From Seriola aureovittata (lineage: Eukaryota; Chordata; Actinopteri; Carangiformes; Carangidae), in the NCBI RefSeq assembly GCF_021018895.1, contig NC_079384.1:7076140-7140139 (forward strand): 64,000 nt of DNA. Reading direction: 5' to 3'. Below the pieces are notes generated by a model. That model saw nothing but the letters and a program-made list of their open reading frames with translations. It had not been told where the DNA came from and ran no database searches. Both the position numbers and the translations under genes were made by a program. Positions 42,701-53,733 of this stretch are shown here, piece by piece (within the stretch, counting starts at the first letter, position 1; the number at the start of each line of letters is the position of its first letter).

Positions 42701-45700
42701 GTTTTTATGTCTTACTATACTATGACATTTTTGATGTTTTTATGCCTTACTATACTATGACATTTTTGATGTTTCTATGCCTTACTATACTATTACGTTT
42801 TTTCATGTTTTTATGGCTTACTATTCTATGACGTCTTTATCTTACAACAATAGGCAAATCATGGTGATCCAATGGTAGTGCAGTGGTTAGAACGGCTGCT
42901 AAAAGAACAGAAGGTCATGGGTTCAAATCCCGGTCATGGAGCTTATAAGCAGCTTCAATATACAATGAGTTTCTTATGCCTTATTATACTATGATGCTTT
43001 TTTGTGTTTTTATGCCTTATCATACTATGACGTTTTTTGACTTTTTATGCCTTACTATACTATGACAATTTAATGCCTTACTATACTATGACGTTTTTTG
43101 ACGTTTTATGCCTTACTATACTATGACAATTTAATGCCTTACTATACTATGATGTTTTTTGACGTTTTTATGCCTTACTATACTATGACATTTTTTGACA
43201 TTTTATGCCTTACTATACTATGACAATTTAATGCCTTACTATACTATGATGTTTTTTGACGTTTTTATTCCTTACTATACTATGACAATTTAATGCCTTA
43301 CTATATTATGATGTTTTTTGAAGTTTTTATGCCTTACTATACTATGACGTTTTTTGACGTTTTATGCCTTAGTATAATATGATGTTTTCTTATGTTTTTA
43401 TGCCTTATGACCTTTTTTGACATTTTTATGCCTTACTATACTATGACGTTTTTGTGTTAAAACAATAGGTGAATCACTGTGATCCAATGGTAGTGCAGTG
43501 GTTAGAACCGCTACTAAAGGAACAGAAGGTCATGGGTTCAAATGCTGGCAATGGAGCTTATAAGCAGCTTTAATATACAATGAGTTTCTTATGCCTTACT
43601 ATACTATGACGCTTTTTTGTGTTTTTATGCCTTATCATACTATGACGTTTTTTGACTTTTTATGCCTTACTATACTATGACAATTTAATGCCTTACTATA
43701 CTATGACATTTTTGATGTTTCTATGCCTTACTATACTATGACGTTTTTTTTGTTTTTATGTCTTACTATACTATGACATTTTTTATGTTTTTATGCCTTA
43801 CTATACTATGACAATTTAATGCCTTACTATACTATTACGTTTTTTAATGTTTTTATGGCTTACTATTCTATGACGTTTTTATCTTACAACAATAGGCAAA
43901 TCACGGTGATCCAATGGTAGTGCAGTGGTTAGAACGGCTGCTAAAAGAACAGAAGGTCATGGGTTCAAATCCCGGTCATGGAGCTTATAAGCAGCTTCAA
44001 TATACATTGAGTTTCTTATGCCTTATTATACTATGATGCTTTTTTGTGTTTTTATGCCTTACTATACTATGACAATTTAATGCCTTACTATACTATGATG
44101 TTTTTTGACGTTTTTATGCCTTACTATACTATGACATTTTTTGACATTTTATGCCTTACTATACTATGACAATTTAATGCCTTACTATACTATGATGTTT
44201 TTTGACGTTTTTATTCCTTACTATACCATGACAATTTAATGCCTTACTATACTATGATGTTTTTTAACGTTTTTATGCCTTACTATACTATGACATTTTT
44301 TGACATTTTATGCCTTACTATACTATGACAATTTAATGCCTTACTCTACTATGACATTTTTTGACATTTTATGCCTTACTATACCATGACAATTTAATGC
44401 CTTACTATACTATGATGTTTTTTGACGTTTTATGCCTTAGTATAATATGATGTTTTCTTATGTTTTTATGCCTTATGACCTTTTTTGACATTTTTATGCC
44501 TTACTATACTATGACGTTTTTGTGTCACAACAATAGGTGAATCCAATGGTAGTGCAGTGGTTAGAACCGCTGCTAAAGGAACAGAAGGTCATGGGTTCAA
44601 ATCCTGGCAATGGAGCTTATATGCTGCTTTAATATACAATGAGTTTCTTATGCCTTACTATACTATGACGCTTTTTTGTGTTTTTATGCCTTATCATACT
44701 ATGACGTTTTTTGACTTTTTATGCCTTACTATACTATGACAATTTAATGCCTTACTATACTATGACGTTTTTTGACGTTTTATGCCTTACTATACTATGA
44801 CAATTTAATGCCTTATTATACTATGATGTTTTTTGACGTTTTTATGCCTTACTATACTATGACCTTTTTTGACATTTTTATGCCTTACTATACTATGATG
44901 TTTTTTTTGTTTTTATGCCTTACTATACTATTACGTTTTTTCATGTTTTTATGGCTTACTATTCTGTGACTTTTTTGTCTTACAACAATAGGCGAATCAT
45001 TGTGATCCAACGGTAGTGCAGTGGTTAGAACGGCTGCTAAAGGAGCAGAAGGTCATGGGTTCAAATCCCGGTCATGGAGCTTGTAAGCAGCTTTAATATA
45101 CAATGAGTTTCTTATGCCTTATTATACTATGATGCTTTTTTGTGTTTTTATGCCTTATCATACTATGACATTTTTTGACATTTTATGCCTTACTATATTA
45201 TGACAATTTAATGCCTTACTATACTATGACGTTTTTTGACGTTTTATGCCTTACTATACTATGACAATTTAATGCCTTACTATACTATGATGTTTTTTGA
45301 CGTTTTTATGCCTTACTATACTATGACATTTTTTGACATTTTATGCCTTACAATACTATGACAATTTAATGCCTTACTATACTATGATGTTTTTTGACGT
45401 TTTTATTCCTTACTATACCATGACAATTTAATGCCTTACTATACTATGACGTTTTTCTATGTTTTTATGCCTTACTATACTATGACATTTTTTGATGTTT
45501 TTATGCCTTACTATACTATGACAATTTTATGCCTTACTATACTATGATGTTTTTTTATGTTTTTATGCCTTACTATACTATGACATTTTTGATGTTTCTA
45601 TGCCTTACTATACTATTACGTTTTTTCATGTTTTTATGGCTTACTATTCTATGACTTTTTTGTCTTACAACAATAGGCGAATCATTGTGATCCAACGGTA

Positions 45701-48700
45701 GTGCAGTGGTTAGAACGGCTGCTAAAGGAGCAGAAGGTCATGGGTTCAAATCCCGGTCATGGAGCTTGTAAGCAGCTTTAATATACAATGAGTTTCTTAT
45801 GCCTTATTATACTATGATGCTTTTTTGTGTTTTTATGCCTTATCATACTATGACATTTTTTGACGTTTTTATGCCTTACTATATTATGACAATTTAATGC
45901 CTTACTATACTATGACGTTTTTTGACGTTTTATGCCTTACTATACTATGACAATTTAATGCCTTACTATACTATGATGTTTTTTTGACGTTTTTATGCCT
46001 TACTATACTATGACATTTTTTGACATTTTTATGCCTTACTATACTATGACAATTTAATGCCTTACTATACTATGATGTTTTTTGACGTTTTTATTCCTTA
46101 CTATACCATGACAATTTAATGCCTTACTATACTATGACGTTTTTCTATGTTTTTATGCCTTACTATACTATGACATTTTTTGATGTTTTTATGCCTTACT
46201 ATACTATGACATTTTTTGATGTTTTTATGCCTTACTATACTATGACATTTTTGATGTTTCTATGCCTTACTATACTATTACGTTTTTTCATGTTTTTCTG
46301 GCTTACTATTCTATGACTTTTTTGTCTTACAACAATAGGCGAATCATTGTGATCCAACGGTAGTGCAGTGGTTAGAACGGCTGCTAAAGGAGCAGAAGGT
46401 CATGGGTTTAAATCCCGGTCATGGAGCTTGTAAGCAGCTTTAATATACAATGAGTTTCTTATGCCTTATCATACTATGATGCTTTTTTGTGTTTTTATGC
46501 CTTACTATACTATGACATTTTTTGACATTTTATGCCTTACTATACTATGACAATTTAATGCCTTACTATACTATGATGTTTTTTGACGTTTTTATTCCTT
46601 ACTATACTATGACAATTTTATGCCTTACTATACTATGACATTTTTGATGTTTCTATGCCTTACTATACTATTACGTTTTTTCATGTTTTTATGGCTTACT
46701 ATTCTATGACGTTTTTGTCTTACAACAATAGGCAAATCATGGTGATCCAATGGTAGTGCAGTGGTTAGAACGGCTGCTAGAGGAACAGAAGGTCATGGGT
46801 TCAAATCCCGGTCATGGAGCTTATAAGCAGCTTTAATATACAATGAGTTTCTTATGCCTTATTATACTATGATGCTTTTTTGTGTTTTTATGCCTTATCA
46901 TACTATGACGTTTTTTGACTTTTTATGCCTTACTATATTATGACAATTTAATGCCTTACTATACTATGACGTTTTTTGACGTTTTATGCCTTACTATACT
47001 ATGACAATTTAATGCCTTACTATACTATGATGTTTTTTGACGTTTTTATGCCTTACTATACTATGACATTTTTTGACATTTTATGCCTTACAATACTATG
47101 ACAATTTAATGCCTTACTATACTATGATGTTTTTTGACGTTTTTATTCCTTACTATACCATGACAATTTAATGCCTTACTATACTATGATGTTTTTTGAC
47201 GTTTTTATGCCTTACTATACTATGAAGTTTTTTGACGTTTTATGCCTTAGTATAATATGATGTTTTCTTATGTTTTTATGCCTTATGACCTTTTTTGACA
47301 TTTTTATGCCTTACTATACTATGACAATTTAATGCCTTACTATACTATGATGTTTTTTGACGTTTTTATGCCTTACTATACTATGACATTTTTTGACATT
47401 TTATGCCTTACTATACTATGACAATTTAATGCCTTACTATACTATGATGTTTTTTGACGTTTTTATTCCTTACTATACCATGACAATTTAATGCCTTACT
47501 ATACTATGATGTTTTTTGACGTTTTTATGCCTTACTATACTATGACATTTTTTGACATTTTATGCCTTACTATACTATGACAATTTAATGCCTTACTCTA
47601 CTATGACATTTTTTGACATTTTATGCCTTACTATACCATGACAATTTAATGCTTACTATACTATGATGTTTTTTGACGTTTTTATGCCTTAGTATAATAT
47701 GATGTTTTCTTATGTTTTTATGCCTTATGACCTTTTTTGACATTTTTATGCCTTACTATACTATGACGTTTTTGTGTCACAACAATAGGTTAATCCAATG
47801 GTAGTGCAGTGGTTAGAACCGCTGCTAAAGGAACAGAAGGTCATGGGTTCAATTCCTGGCAATGGAGCTTATAAGCAGCTTTAATATACAATGAGTTTCT
47901 TATGCCTTACTATACTATGACGCTTTTTTGTGTTTTTATGCCTTATCATACTATGACGTTTTTTGACTTTTTATGCCTTACTATACTATGACAATTTAAT
48001 GCCTTACTATACTATGACGTTTTTTGACGTTTTATGCCTTACTATACTATGACAATTTAATGCCTTATTATACTATGATGTTTTTTGACGTTTTTATGCC
48101 TTACTATACTATGATGTTTTTTTTGTTTTTATGCCTTACTATACTATGACATTTTTGAATTTTTTATGCCTTATTATGCTATGACGTTTTTCAACGTTTT
48201 ATGCCTTAATATACTATGACGTTTTTTGACGTTTTATGCCTTAGTATAATATGAAGTTTTTTGACGTTTTTTATGCCCTACTATACTATGACATTTTTTG
48301 AGGTTTTCCTGCCTTACAATACCATGACACTTTTTGCCTTACTATGCTATGACATTTTTTGATGTTTTTATGCCTTACTATGCTATGACGTTTTTCAACG
48401 TTTTATGCCTTACTATATTATGATGATTTCTTGACCTTTTTATACTATATACTATACTATGACGTTTTTTTACAATTTTATGCCTCACTATACTATGACG
48501 TTTTTTTGACGTTTTCATGCCTTATAATACCATGACGTTTTTTGCTTACAATGCTATGACGTGTTTTGATGTTTTTATGCCTTACTATACTATGACGTTT
48601 TTCAACGTTTTATGCCTTAGTATAATATGATGTTTTTTGATGTTTTTATTTCTTACAATATCATGATGTTTTTTGCCTTACTATTCTATGACGTTTTTGG

Positions 48701-51541
48701 ATGTCTTTATGCCTTATAATACCATGAAGTTTTTTGCCTTACGATGCTATGACGTTTTTTGACGTCTTTATGCCTTACTATACTATGACCTTTTTTAGCC
48801 ATATTATAATATGATGTTTTTATGCCTTACTATTAAGTTTTTTCACTTTTTTATGCCTTAGTGTACTATGACATTTTTTGATGTTCAATTTGATGTTTGA
48901 TTTTTATGACATAGTATACTATGATGTTTTTATGACCTTTTTACGACATTCTACACACTATGACATTTTTATGCCTCACTATACTATGACTTATGATATA
49001 TACATCACATGTTCGTCCCTATATCAAGAATGATGTTACCATATGTGCAATGTATAAGAGGATATATTAATATGACATATATACATCCTCTGGATATATG
49101 AAGACATAAGTCTATAACATATATGCAATACTCATAGTCAAATCCAACTTTGTTAAAACAACATGCTCATTAAAATTCTATATGTTTGTACATGATTTTT
49201 TAAAATCTTCTTAAATTTAACCATACACGTTTCTCTTTTACATTTACATATATAATAAACATATACTGACAGGTTTTGGGATGGATATATATTTATGTAG
49301 ATATGTTTATAATATAAACAGACATACTAAAATACATGTTTCTATTAGCTAGACATATATGTCAATATATGATATATTTCCAATTTTAAACAGGTTTCTC
49401 ATGTAATGTACAAATTCTTTTATATATGGAAATTCAACACATATACATATGTTACATTTTTGTATGGGTGTTTCTGAATGTAAATTCAGATATTATATGT
49501 TAATAAACCATTTGGTTGACGACATTAAAAAGTACATTTCTTTGTTTCGGAGGGTCATTGTTACATTTAGTTGATGTTGAAATCAAACATACATCCTGGT
49601 GTCATAGTGATATCATCAGGTTCACCTCAGCTTGGATTTGAGACTTTTTTCTTTTAACAAAAATGCTATTAAGTTACATTATGGGAAATGTAGGATTCAA
49701 GATTTTGACCCATGCAGTGACTAAAAGTCAGAACATCTCGGTCTCTGTGACTTTGATTTTGACTTTTAATGGGTCTTTCCTCTAACTTTATTGAAGTGTA
49801 AAACTAAATCGTTGGAATATCTCCTCTCTTGAAGAGGGGGAAAACGCTAATTCTTTGTCATGTTGGGGATTGTGGGAGATAGGGGGCCAAATCCACCACT
49901 GCTTGAGAAACATTTTAAATTCACTCAGTTTGTCTCATCACACACAACCAGAATATATCCATAATAAATGTTAAACCTCAAAACCAGAATTACAGTACAG
50001 TTTCCCATGAGCATGAGCTCCAAAGTGTACGTCATAAATGTACAGGAAGCTGTTCTGCATGAGTTGTATGAGCTGGTAACATTACACAGGACACATAATA
50101 CTTTACAACCAGTCAGTACAGGTCATTATTAACCAGCTGCAGCCAAAAGGCACCTGCTCAAGAAGTTATGTTTGAGGCATTTTGACCTCTAACTCACTGG
50201 TTATGCTGCAGCCACATGGCCAGGCCCTCAGAGACTCTCCGTCCTACACAGCCAACCCGCCTGCAGAGCTGGACTGACTCATTTTATAGCTGTGGTCACA
50301 GTAAAAATGTGTCACAGTTCTTGTAAGCCCGATGATTTCAGCACTGCATCATCCATCAAGTCCAGCTGGACTCACACTCACCGGTTCAAAAAGTCACTGG
50401 AAGGAACTGAACCTTGACTCCCGGTTGACCTCTCCAAACCCAAACCACATCTGACAAGTGGAGCTTTATGATGCTCAAATTAAACTACCTGGAACTGCTG
50501 GTTAAACTGATAAGAATATTTGTTGAGCCAGTTTCAGTGGGAGTTTTTACTTTTTATTTCAAGGAGTTACTACACTCATTCATGAATGGCAACACATGCA
50601 TTAGCCAGCATTGCATTTTAAAAGTAAGAAGCTGCAGGGATCATATAATCTGATTGCCATAGAGGTTTCTTATGGCTCAGCATGTAAAATCTGGAAAGCA
50701 AGAAAAAGTCTGGAGCCTGTTTGTGTGTTCATGACAAAAAGACCTTGGCAAATCTCAGCACCTAGGCTGACAAAGGGTGTTTTTGGGTGTGGGGGTGCTG
50801 TATTTTGTCATACACTGGAAGGGGGTGGGTGGACCAACAGCTGATGCCCAGATGTAGAGATTGTTTCACATTGACAAGGTCTAGATCAAACATTTTTTGA
50901 GGTCAGTTTGTTTATAAAAATGCATTTGGTAACTTTAATGTCAGAGGAAATGGTCCTAACCCATGTAATTATTCAAGACTGCAATCTGAGTCTGTTGTTC
51001 TCCACTGGGATTATATCCAAACTTCAGAGGGCTGTGGAAACAAAGTCAAAAGCTCTTTTTTTGTTTCTGTGAGATAGTAAAAAAAAAAAAAAAAAAAGTA
51101 TCTTTGTGCAAAATGGACCCGTGTGCACCCTTTCCATGTGGCCTGTCCTTCTCACCCAGGGGCATGGATGGATGGGGTGAAATAAGGCGATCGGAATGCG
51201 GAACCGGTGAGAAATGCAGCTGGTTAAGGAAGCGGCTCTGTTAGCAGACCCACTATCTGACTCCATTATAGGGAGACCAGACCAGCAGACTAATCCGTGT
51301 TCACAAAAAACAAGCACATCAACATTTGCTTACAAAACAAAGTTAGAAATGGAAGAAAAAACGATCGAGTCACTGCAACAAGTCGGAGAAATTCTTAAAA
51401 GCCGTGATTTTACATTCTGTTTGAAACCTTGTTTGGGGAAAAAAATATATTTTACTTACTTTTCTGTGCGCTCACAGCATGGAAATTAGTCACAGCCGCT
51501 ATAATAAGTCCGCAGAGCGCGCAGAGAGCGTTTGAAGCCAT
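33756..51541 (-). CDS. tnfrsf12a: TNFRSF12A (Fn14, TWEAK receptor)
   Basis: Four coding exons on the minus strand, 51541-51460, 34722-34624, 34509-34366 and 33796-33756, join in phase 1 throughout to give 121 aa (about 129 in human). Exon 1 encodes a signal peptide (ASNALCALCGLIIAAVT). Exon 2 encodes the short cysteine-rich domain with SDLDVCVPCASCK, and its last cysteine is completed at the exon 3 junction; six cysteines in total, as in mammalian Fn14. Exon 3 carries the transmembrane helix (about AAITSFSVLAVVLVGAALII) and basic HRRKSHKR. Exon 4 ends in PIEETAGPLYQA, matching the known TRAF-binding PIEET motif. The protein is a type I membrane receptor for the cytokine TWEAK that signals through TRAFs to NF-kB. 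Intron 1 is 16.7 kb and mostly tandem repeat, whereas mammalian genes are compact. No splice defect is seen. Confidence 0.92.
34723..37002 (-). other. TNFRSF12A intron 1, unique 3' part
   Basis: Non-coding AT-rich sequence between exon 2 and the satellite array. Short open frames such as those near 35200-35450 lack any recognisable family. It contains the diverged duplication described at 35562-36150. Confidence 0.5.
35562..36150. repeat. Diverged direct duplication, offset about 412 bp
   Basis: AGTATTGTGACATCAAGC at about 35562 is matched by AATATTGCGAAATCAAGC at about 35976, and GATATTTGATAGAT at about 35695 by the same 14 bases at about 36107. The constant offset (412-414) and the trailing CTCAGTG/TTCAGTG ends suggest two copies of about 170 bp, heavily diverged. 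Confidence 0.5.
38875..39010 (+). mobile_element. tRNA-like (SINE-type) module, copy 1
   Basis: Contains box A-like TAATGCAGTGG and box B-like GGTTCAAATCC about 44 bases apart, then GGTCATGGAGCTTATAAGG. It is the most isolated copy, nearly 4 kb from the next, and differs most from the rest (AACTGCTGC, CCAGGTCATGG). Confidence 0.7.
42841..42975 (+). mobile_element. tRNA-like module, copy 2
   Basis: TAGTGCAGTGG fits the box A consensus and GGTTCAAATCC the box B consensus. It opens with CTTACAACAATAGGCAAATC and ends TTAATATACAATGAG-like (here CAATATACAATGAG). Confidence 0.75.
43456..43588 (+). mobile_element. tRNA-like module, copy 3
   Basis: Box A TAGTGCAGTGG is intact; box B is damaged (GGTTCAAATGC). 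It carries AACCGCTACTAAAGG instead of the usual AACGGCTGCTAAAGG. Confidence 0.7.
43882..44015 (+). mobile_element. tRNA-like module, copy 4
   Basis: Both box A and box B are intact. It is nearly identical to copy 2, including AAAAGAACAG and CTTCAATATACA, so the two probably arose by duplication of a larger block. Confidence 0.75.
44524..44647 (+). mobile_element. tRNA-like module, copy 5
   Basis: Boxes A and B are intact (GGTTCAAATCC, then TGGCAATGG). About 8 bases near the start (TCATTGTG) are missing, a deletion shared with copy 10. Confidence 0.7.
44978..45115 (+). mobile_element. tRNA-like module, copy 6
   Basis: Boxes A and B are intact. It has the GATCCAACGGTAG, AGGAGCAG and GCTTGTAAGC variants shared with copies 7 and 8. 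Confidence 0.75.
45662..45797 (+). mobile_element. tRNA-like module, copy 7
   Basis: Boxes A and B are intact and the sequence is essentially the same as copy 6, 685 bp upstream. Confidence 0.75.
46325..46459 (+). mobile_element. tRNA-like module, copy 8
   Basis: Same subtype as copies 6 and 7, but box B has a substitution (GGTTTAAATCC). Confidence 0.72.
46718..46855 (+). mobile_element. tRNA-like module, copy 9
   Basis: Boxes A and B are intact. It returns to the AATGGTAG subtype of copies 2 and 4, with CTGCTAGAGGAACAG. Confidence 0.74.
47774..47902 (+). mobile_element. tRNA-like module, copy 10
   Basis: Box A is intact and box B damaged (GGTTCAATTCC). It shares the short 5' deletion and AACCGCTGC with copy 5. 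Confidence 0.7.
48991..51459 (-). other. TNFRSF12A intron 1, unique 5' part
   Basis: The first about 500 bp are very AT-rich, with repeated ACATATAT and TATATAC words. The remainder is ordinary non-coding sequence with an A run at about 51079-51097. I see no gene, RNA or convincing conserved motif. Confidence 0.5.
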
Positions 51542-51647
51542 GATGTCTGCGGGTAAAAAGCTGCTCGCTGTCGGCTACACAATTCCCGAAAGTTCATCTG
51601 ATTAACAATCCGTGCTGGTTTTCAGCATGGAAAAGCGAGCATCAGAG

Positions 51648-51723
51648 TGAGTCACCCGGAGGAGTCTGCGCCTTGTTTTAATAGCGCACACACCCACGCT
51701 AACAGTTCAACTCCTATGAGTCA
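51648..51723 (-). promoter_or_regulatory. tnfrsf12a: TNFRSF12A proximal promoter with two AP-1 sites
   Basis: Perfect AP-1 consensus TGAGTCA occurs at 51648-51654 and 51717-51723, that is 107 and 176 bases upstream of the start codon. Between them, on the minus strand, lies a TATA-like TATTAAAA (about 51675-51683). Fn14 was named as an FGF-inducible immediate-early gene, so AP-1 control would fit; actual use of these sites is inference. Confidence 0.55.
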
Positions 51724-53478
51724 TTTCCTATGTACTGTAGTGCTCGGATTCTCTGTGCGCACTCCCCGACTCACAGGAAACTCCACTACCATAGTATGTG
51801 GTTTCATTTGTTTCTGTTCAAGTGAAAGTTTCAATTAACCCACCTCAGGTATCACATTTTCAATAAATATATTTCATATTTTGGGGCCACACCCTTCAGT
51901 TTTTTTCTCCACAGTTTTTTTTTCTACCAGGGTCTGTGTAGTCTGGACTTAATAGTGTTCTCATTGTTATTACCACGCCTGTCGACGTCATTCCCCCCTC
52001 TCTGCCAAAAAACACAAGTCTCTGGCATGAGTCTGGGTCCCATACACAGAAAAAGAGGAACAGCAACTGAGGCAAGAACAGATGACACTCACTAGGAAAA
52101 ACTATCTGCTTTTTAGGTCTTTCGTTTGTCTCAGTGCTGAAGTTAGATAAGCTTTATCTTTGTCCACATGAATGCCCTCCGCAGACACAGAAAATAAGAC
52201 TTGTGATGATCTTACTTTTGGAAACTGACATTTGAATAGTGAGTGTCCCTGACGCAGTGTGATGTTATTAATGCCTCGGGCTGGGTGTAGCCTGCTGCTG
52301 CTGCACAAATATGCAATAACAAAGCCACTGGACGCCTGCCTGGAGTGCTATCAGGTTGGCCCCTGTCACAGCATTGTCTCATATATTAATGAGGACCATC
52401 AGTCACTACAACATCTGTGGCATAGAAAATGATCACTTAACACGAAGTGAAAACGACTAATTTATTTAAGACAGGTTATGCACATTCATATGAGTAAACA
52501 ACCACTGTCTATGTATTATTAACAATAAAATTATTCTTACTTTTGCCAACATTATATCCAATTCCTGCAGGGACTCTTAGTTAACTGTTCCCAAATGCCT
52601 GATAAACTTTTTTTTTCACATATTCACTCTTTCTTTCAGCAGCCTGGAACTTTTTATGTGTGCGCTACATGGTGTGAATTGCCTTTTCCCACAAGAGCTA
52701 ACGTCAAACAGACGCTAACCAACCTCCCAGTAAATAGTTCACATCATCAGAACAGAGGAAAGGGGTTTTCATTGGCTCAATTAGGTTAGAAGCATGTTGT
52801 TAAACAGATGTTTTTGTACTCGACTGTCACGGCTAACCTTCAGGAAAGCGGTCTAAGAGGACCTGGAGCAGCGCAGCTCACTAAGGACACCCATATGAGC
52901 TGACTTTCCACTGGAGTGATTTCATCAGTAATGAGGCACTATAAGCTGCAGATGTTGTGTCAAACTCTCCAATAGGAACCATGGCAACAAGATGAACACA
53001 CACAGAGGACCTTGCCCAAGGTGATCCAAACACTCCTGTATGTGCTGACTGGGTGCCAAACTAGCTGGTGTCTCTAAGGCAATGTTAATACTATAGCCTA
53101 ACAAAAGAAGTTAGACAAATCTGGCTGTTGTACTTTATATAATAGAAACATATTTAGTTTTACACATGCAATCCTCAAGTCTGAAAAGGATGGTTTGTTT
53201 TCATTTTGAAGTTTAAATTTCAGCTTCACTGATTTTACAGGATTTCCAAAACCAGCAGGACAAAACAAGTCAAAGAAAGACTTCAGGAAGATCCACCGTG
53301 TACCACTGCAGCTCCAAGTTCTTCTATACATTAAAAAAACGCTAAAGAAATATTTAAAAGTGGGCCCAGTTTTTTTTTTAAAAGAGAGAGAATATTTAAC
53401 TTGGCAACAATGGCAAAGACAAGAAAACAGTGCAGAGCAGCTTAACGTGTAAGAATATCACGGTGTACACATACAATG
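51724..53478. other. Intergenic spacer between TNFRSF12A and RNF40
   Basis: Distal upstream sequence of TNFRSF12A followed by the 3' flank of RNF40. No supported exon or RNA gene. Confidence 0.5.
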
Positions 53479-53484
53479 TTTATT
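53479..53484 (-). terminator. rnf40: Candidate poly(A) signal of RNF40
   Basis: AATAAA on the minus strand, about 250 bases past the RNF40 stop codon, giving a short 3' UTR. Confidence 0.55.
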
Positions 53485-53733
53485 AGCTACAGTACAACTG
53501 TCTCAGTCATATGTGTCACTGTTTGGTCACCAAATTAATCACCGACTGGCAATGACGTTGAAAAACAAGTCTTTCCAAAGAGAAATTAAAACGGGGAAAC
53601 ACACTCATCTGACATCCCCACAATGTCTCCCTCTTTGAATAAATCTTCAGTTCCTTTGTCATTTTCTCAATTTTTTTCTCTCCTTTGGTTCTGTCTACTG
53701 TTTTCTCTTTTCACTCCTCCGTCTCTATGTGAA

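Larger units (their letters stand above)
37003..48990. repeat. About 12-kb satellite-like tandem array
   Basis: The array is made of the 20-base core ATGCCTTACTATACTATGAC followed by one of two tails: AATTTA (26-base unit) or a T-rich tail such as GTTTTTTGACGTTTTT (about 36-base unit, with G/A variants). Units alternate in longer composite blocks. By rough estimate there are 350-400 core copies. The first about 500 bp and the last about 600 bp are clearly degenerate, while the centre is nearly uniform. Ten tRNA-like modules interrupt it, nine of them after 42841. It lies wholly inside TNFRSF12A intron 1. Open frames within it, repeating MPYYTMTFF, only translate the repeat and are not genes. 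Confidence 0.97.

Noticed and set aside
40252..46316. Open frames repeating MPYYTMTFF in the satellite
   Set aside because: They only translate the 26/36-base repeat units, have no start context or family, and vary with unit length.
38900..47860. Ten functional tRNA genes
   Set aside because: Boxes A and B are present, but the T-arm pairs poorly and no cloverleaf or clean acceptor stem is seen; a tRNA-derived element fits better.
37003..48990. CRISPR-like pattern of direct repeats with spacers
   Set aside because: The window is clearly vertebrate, the 'spacers' are themselves repeats, and no cas gene exists.
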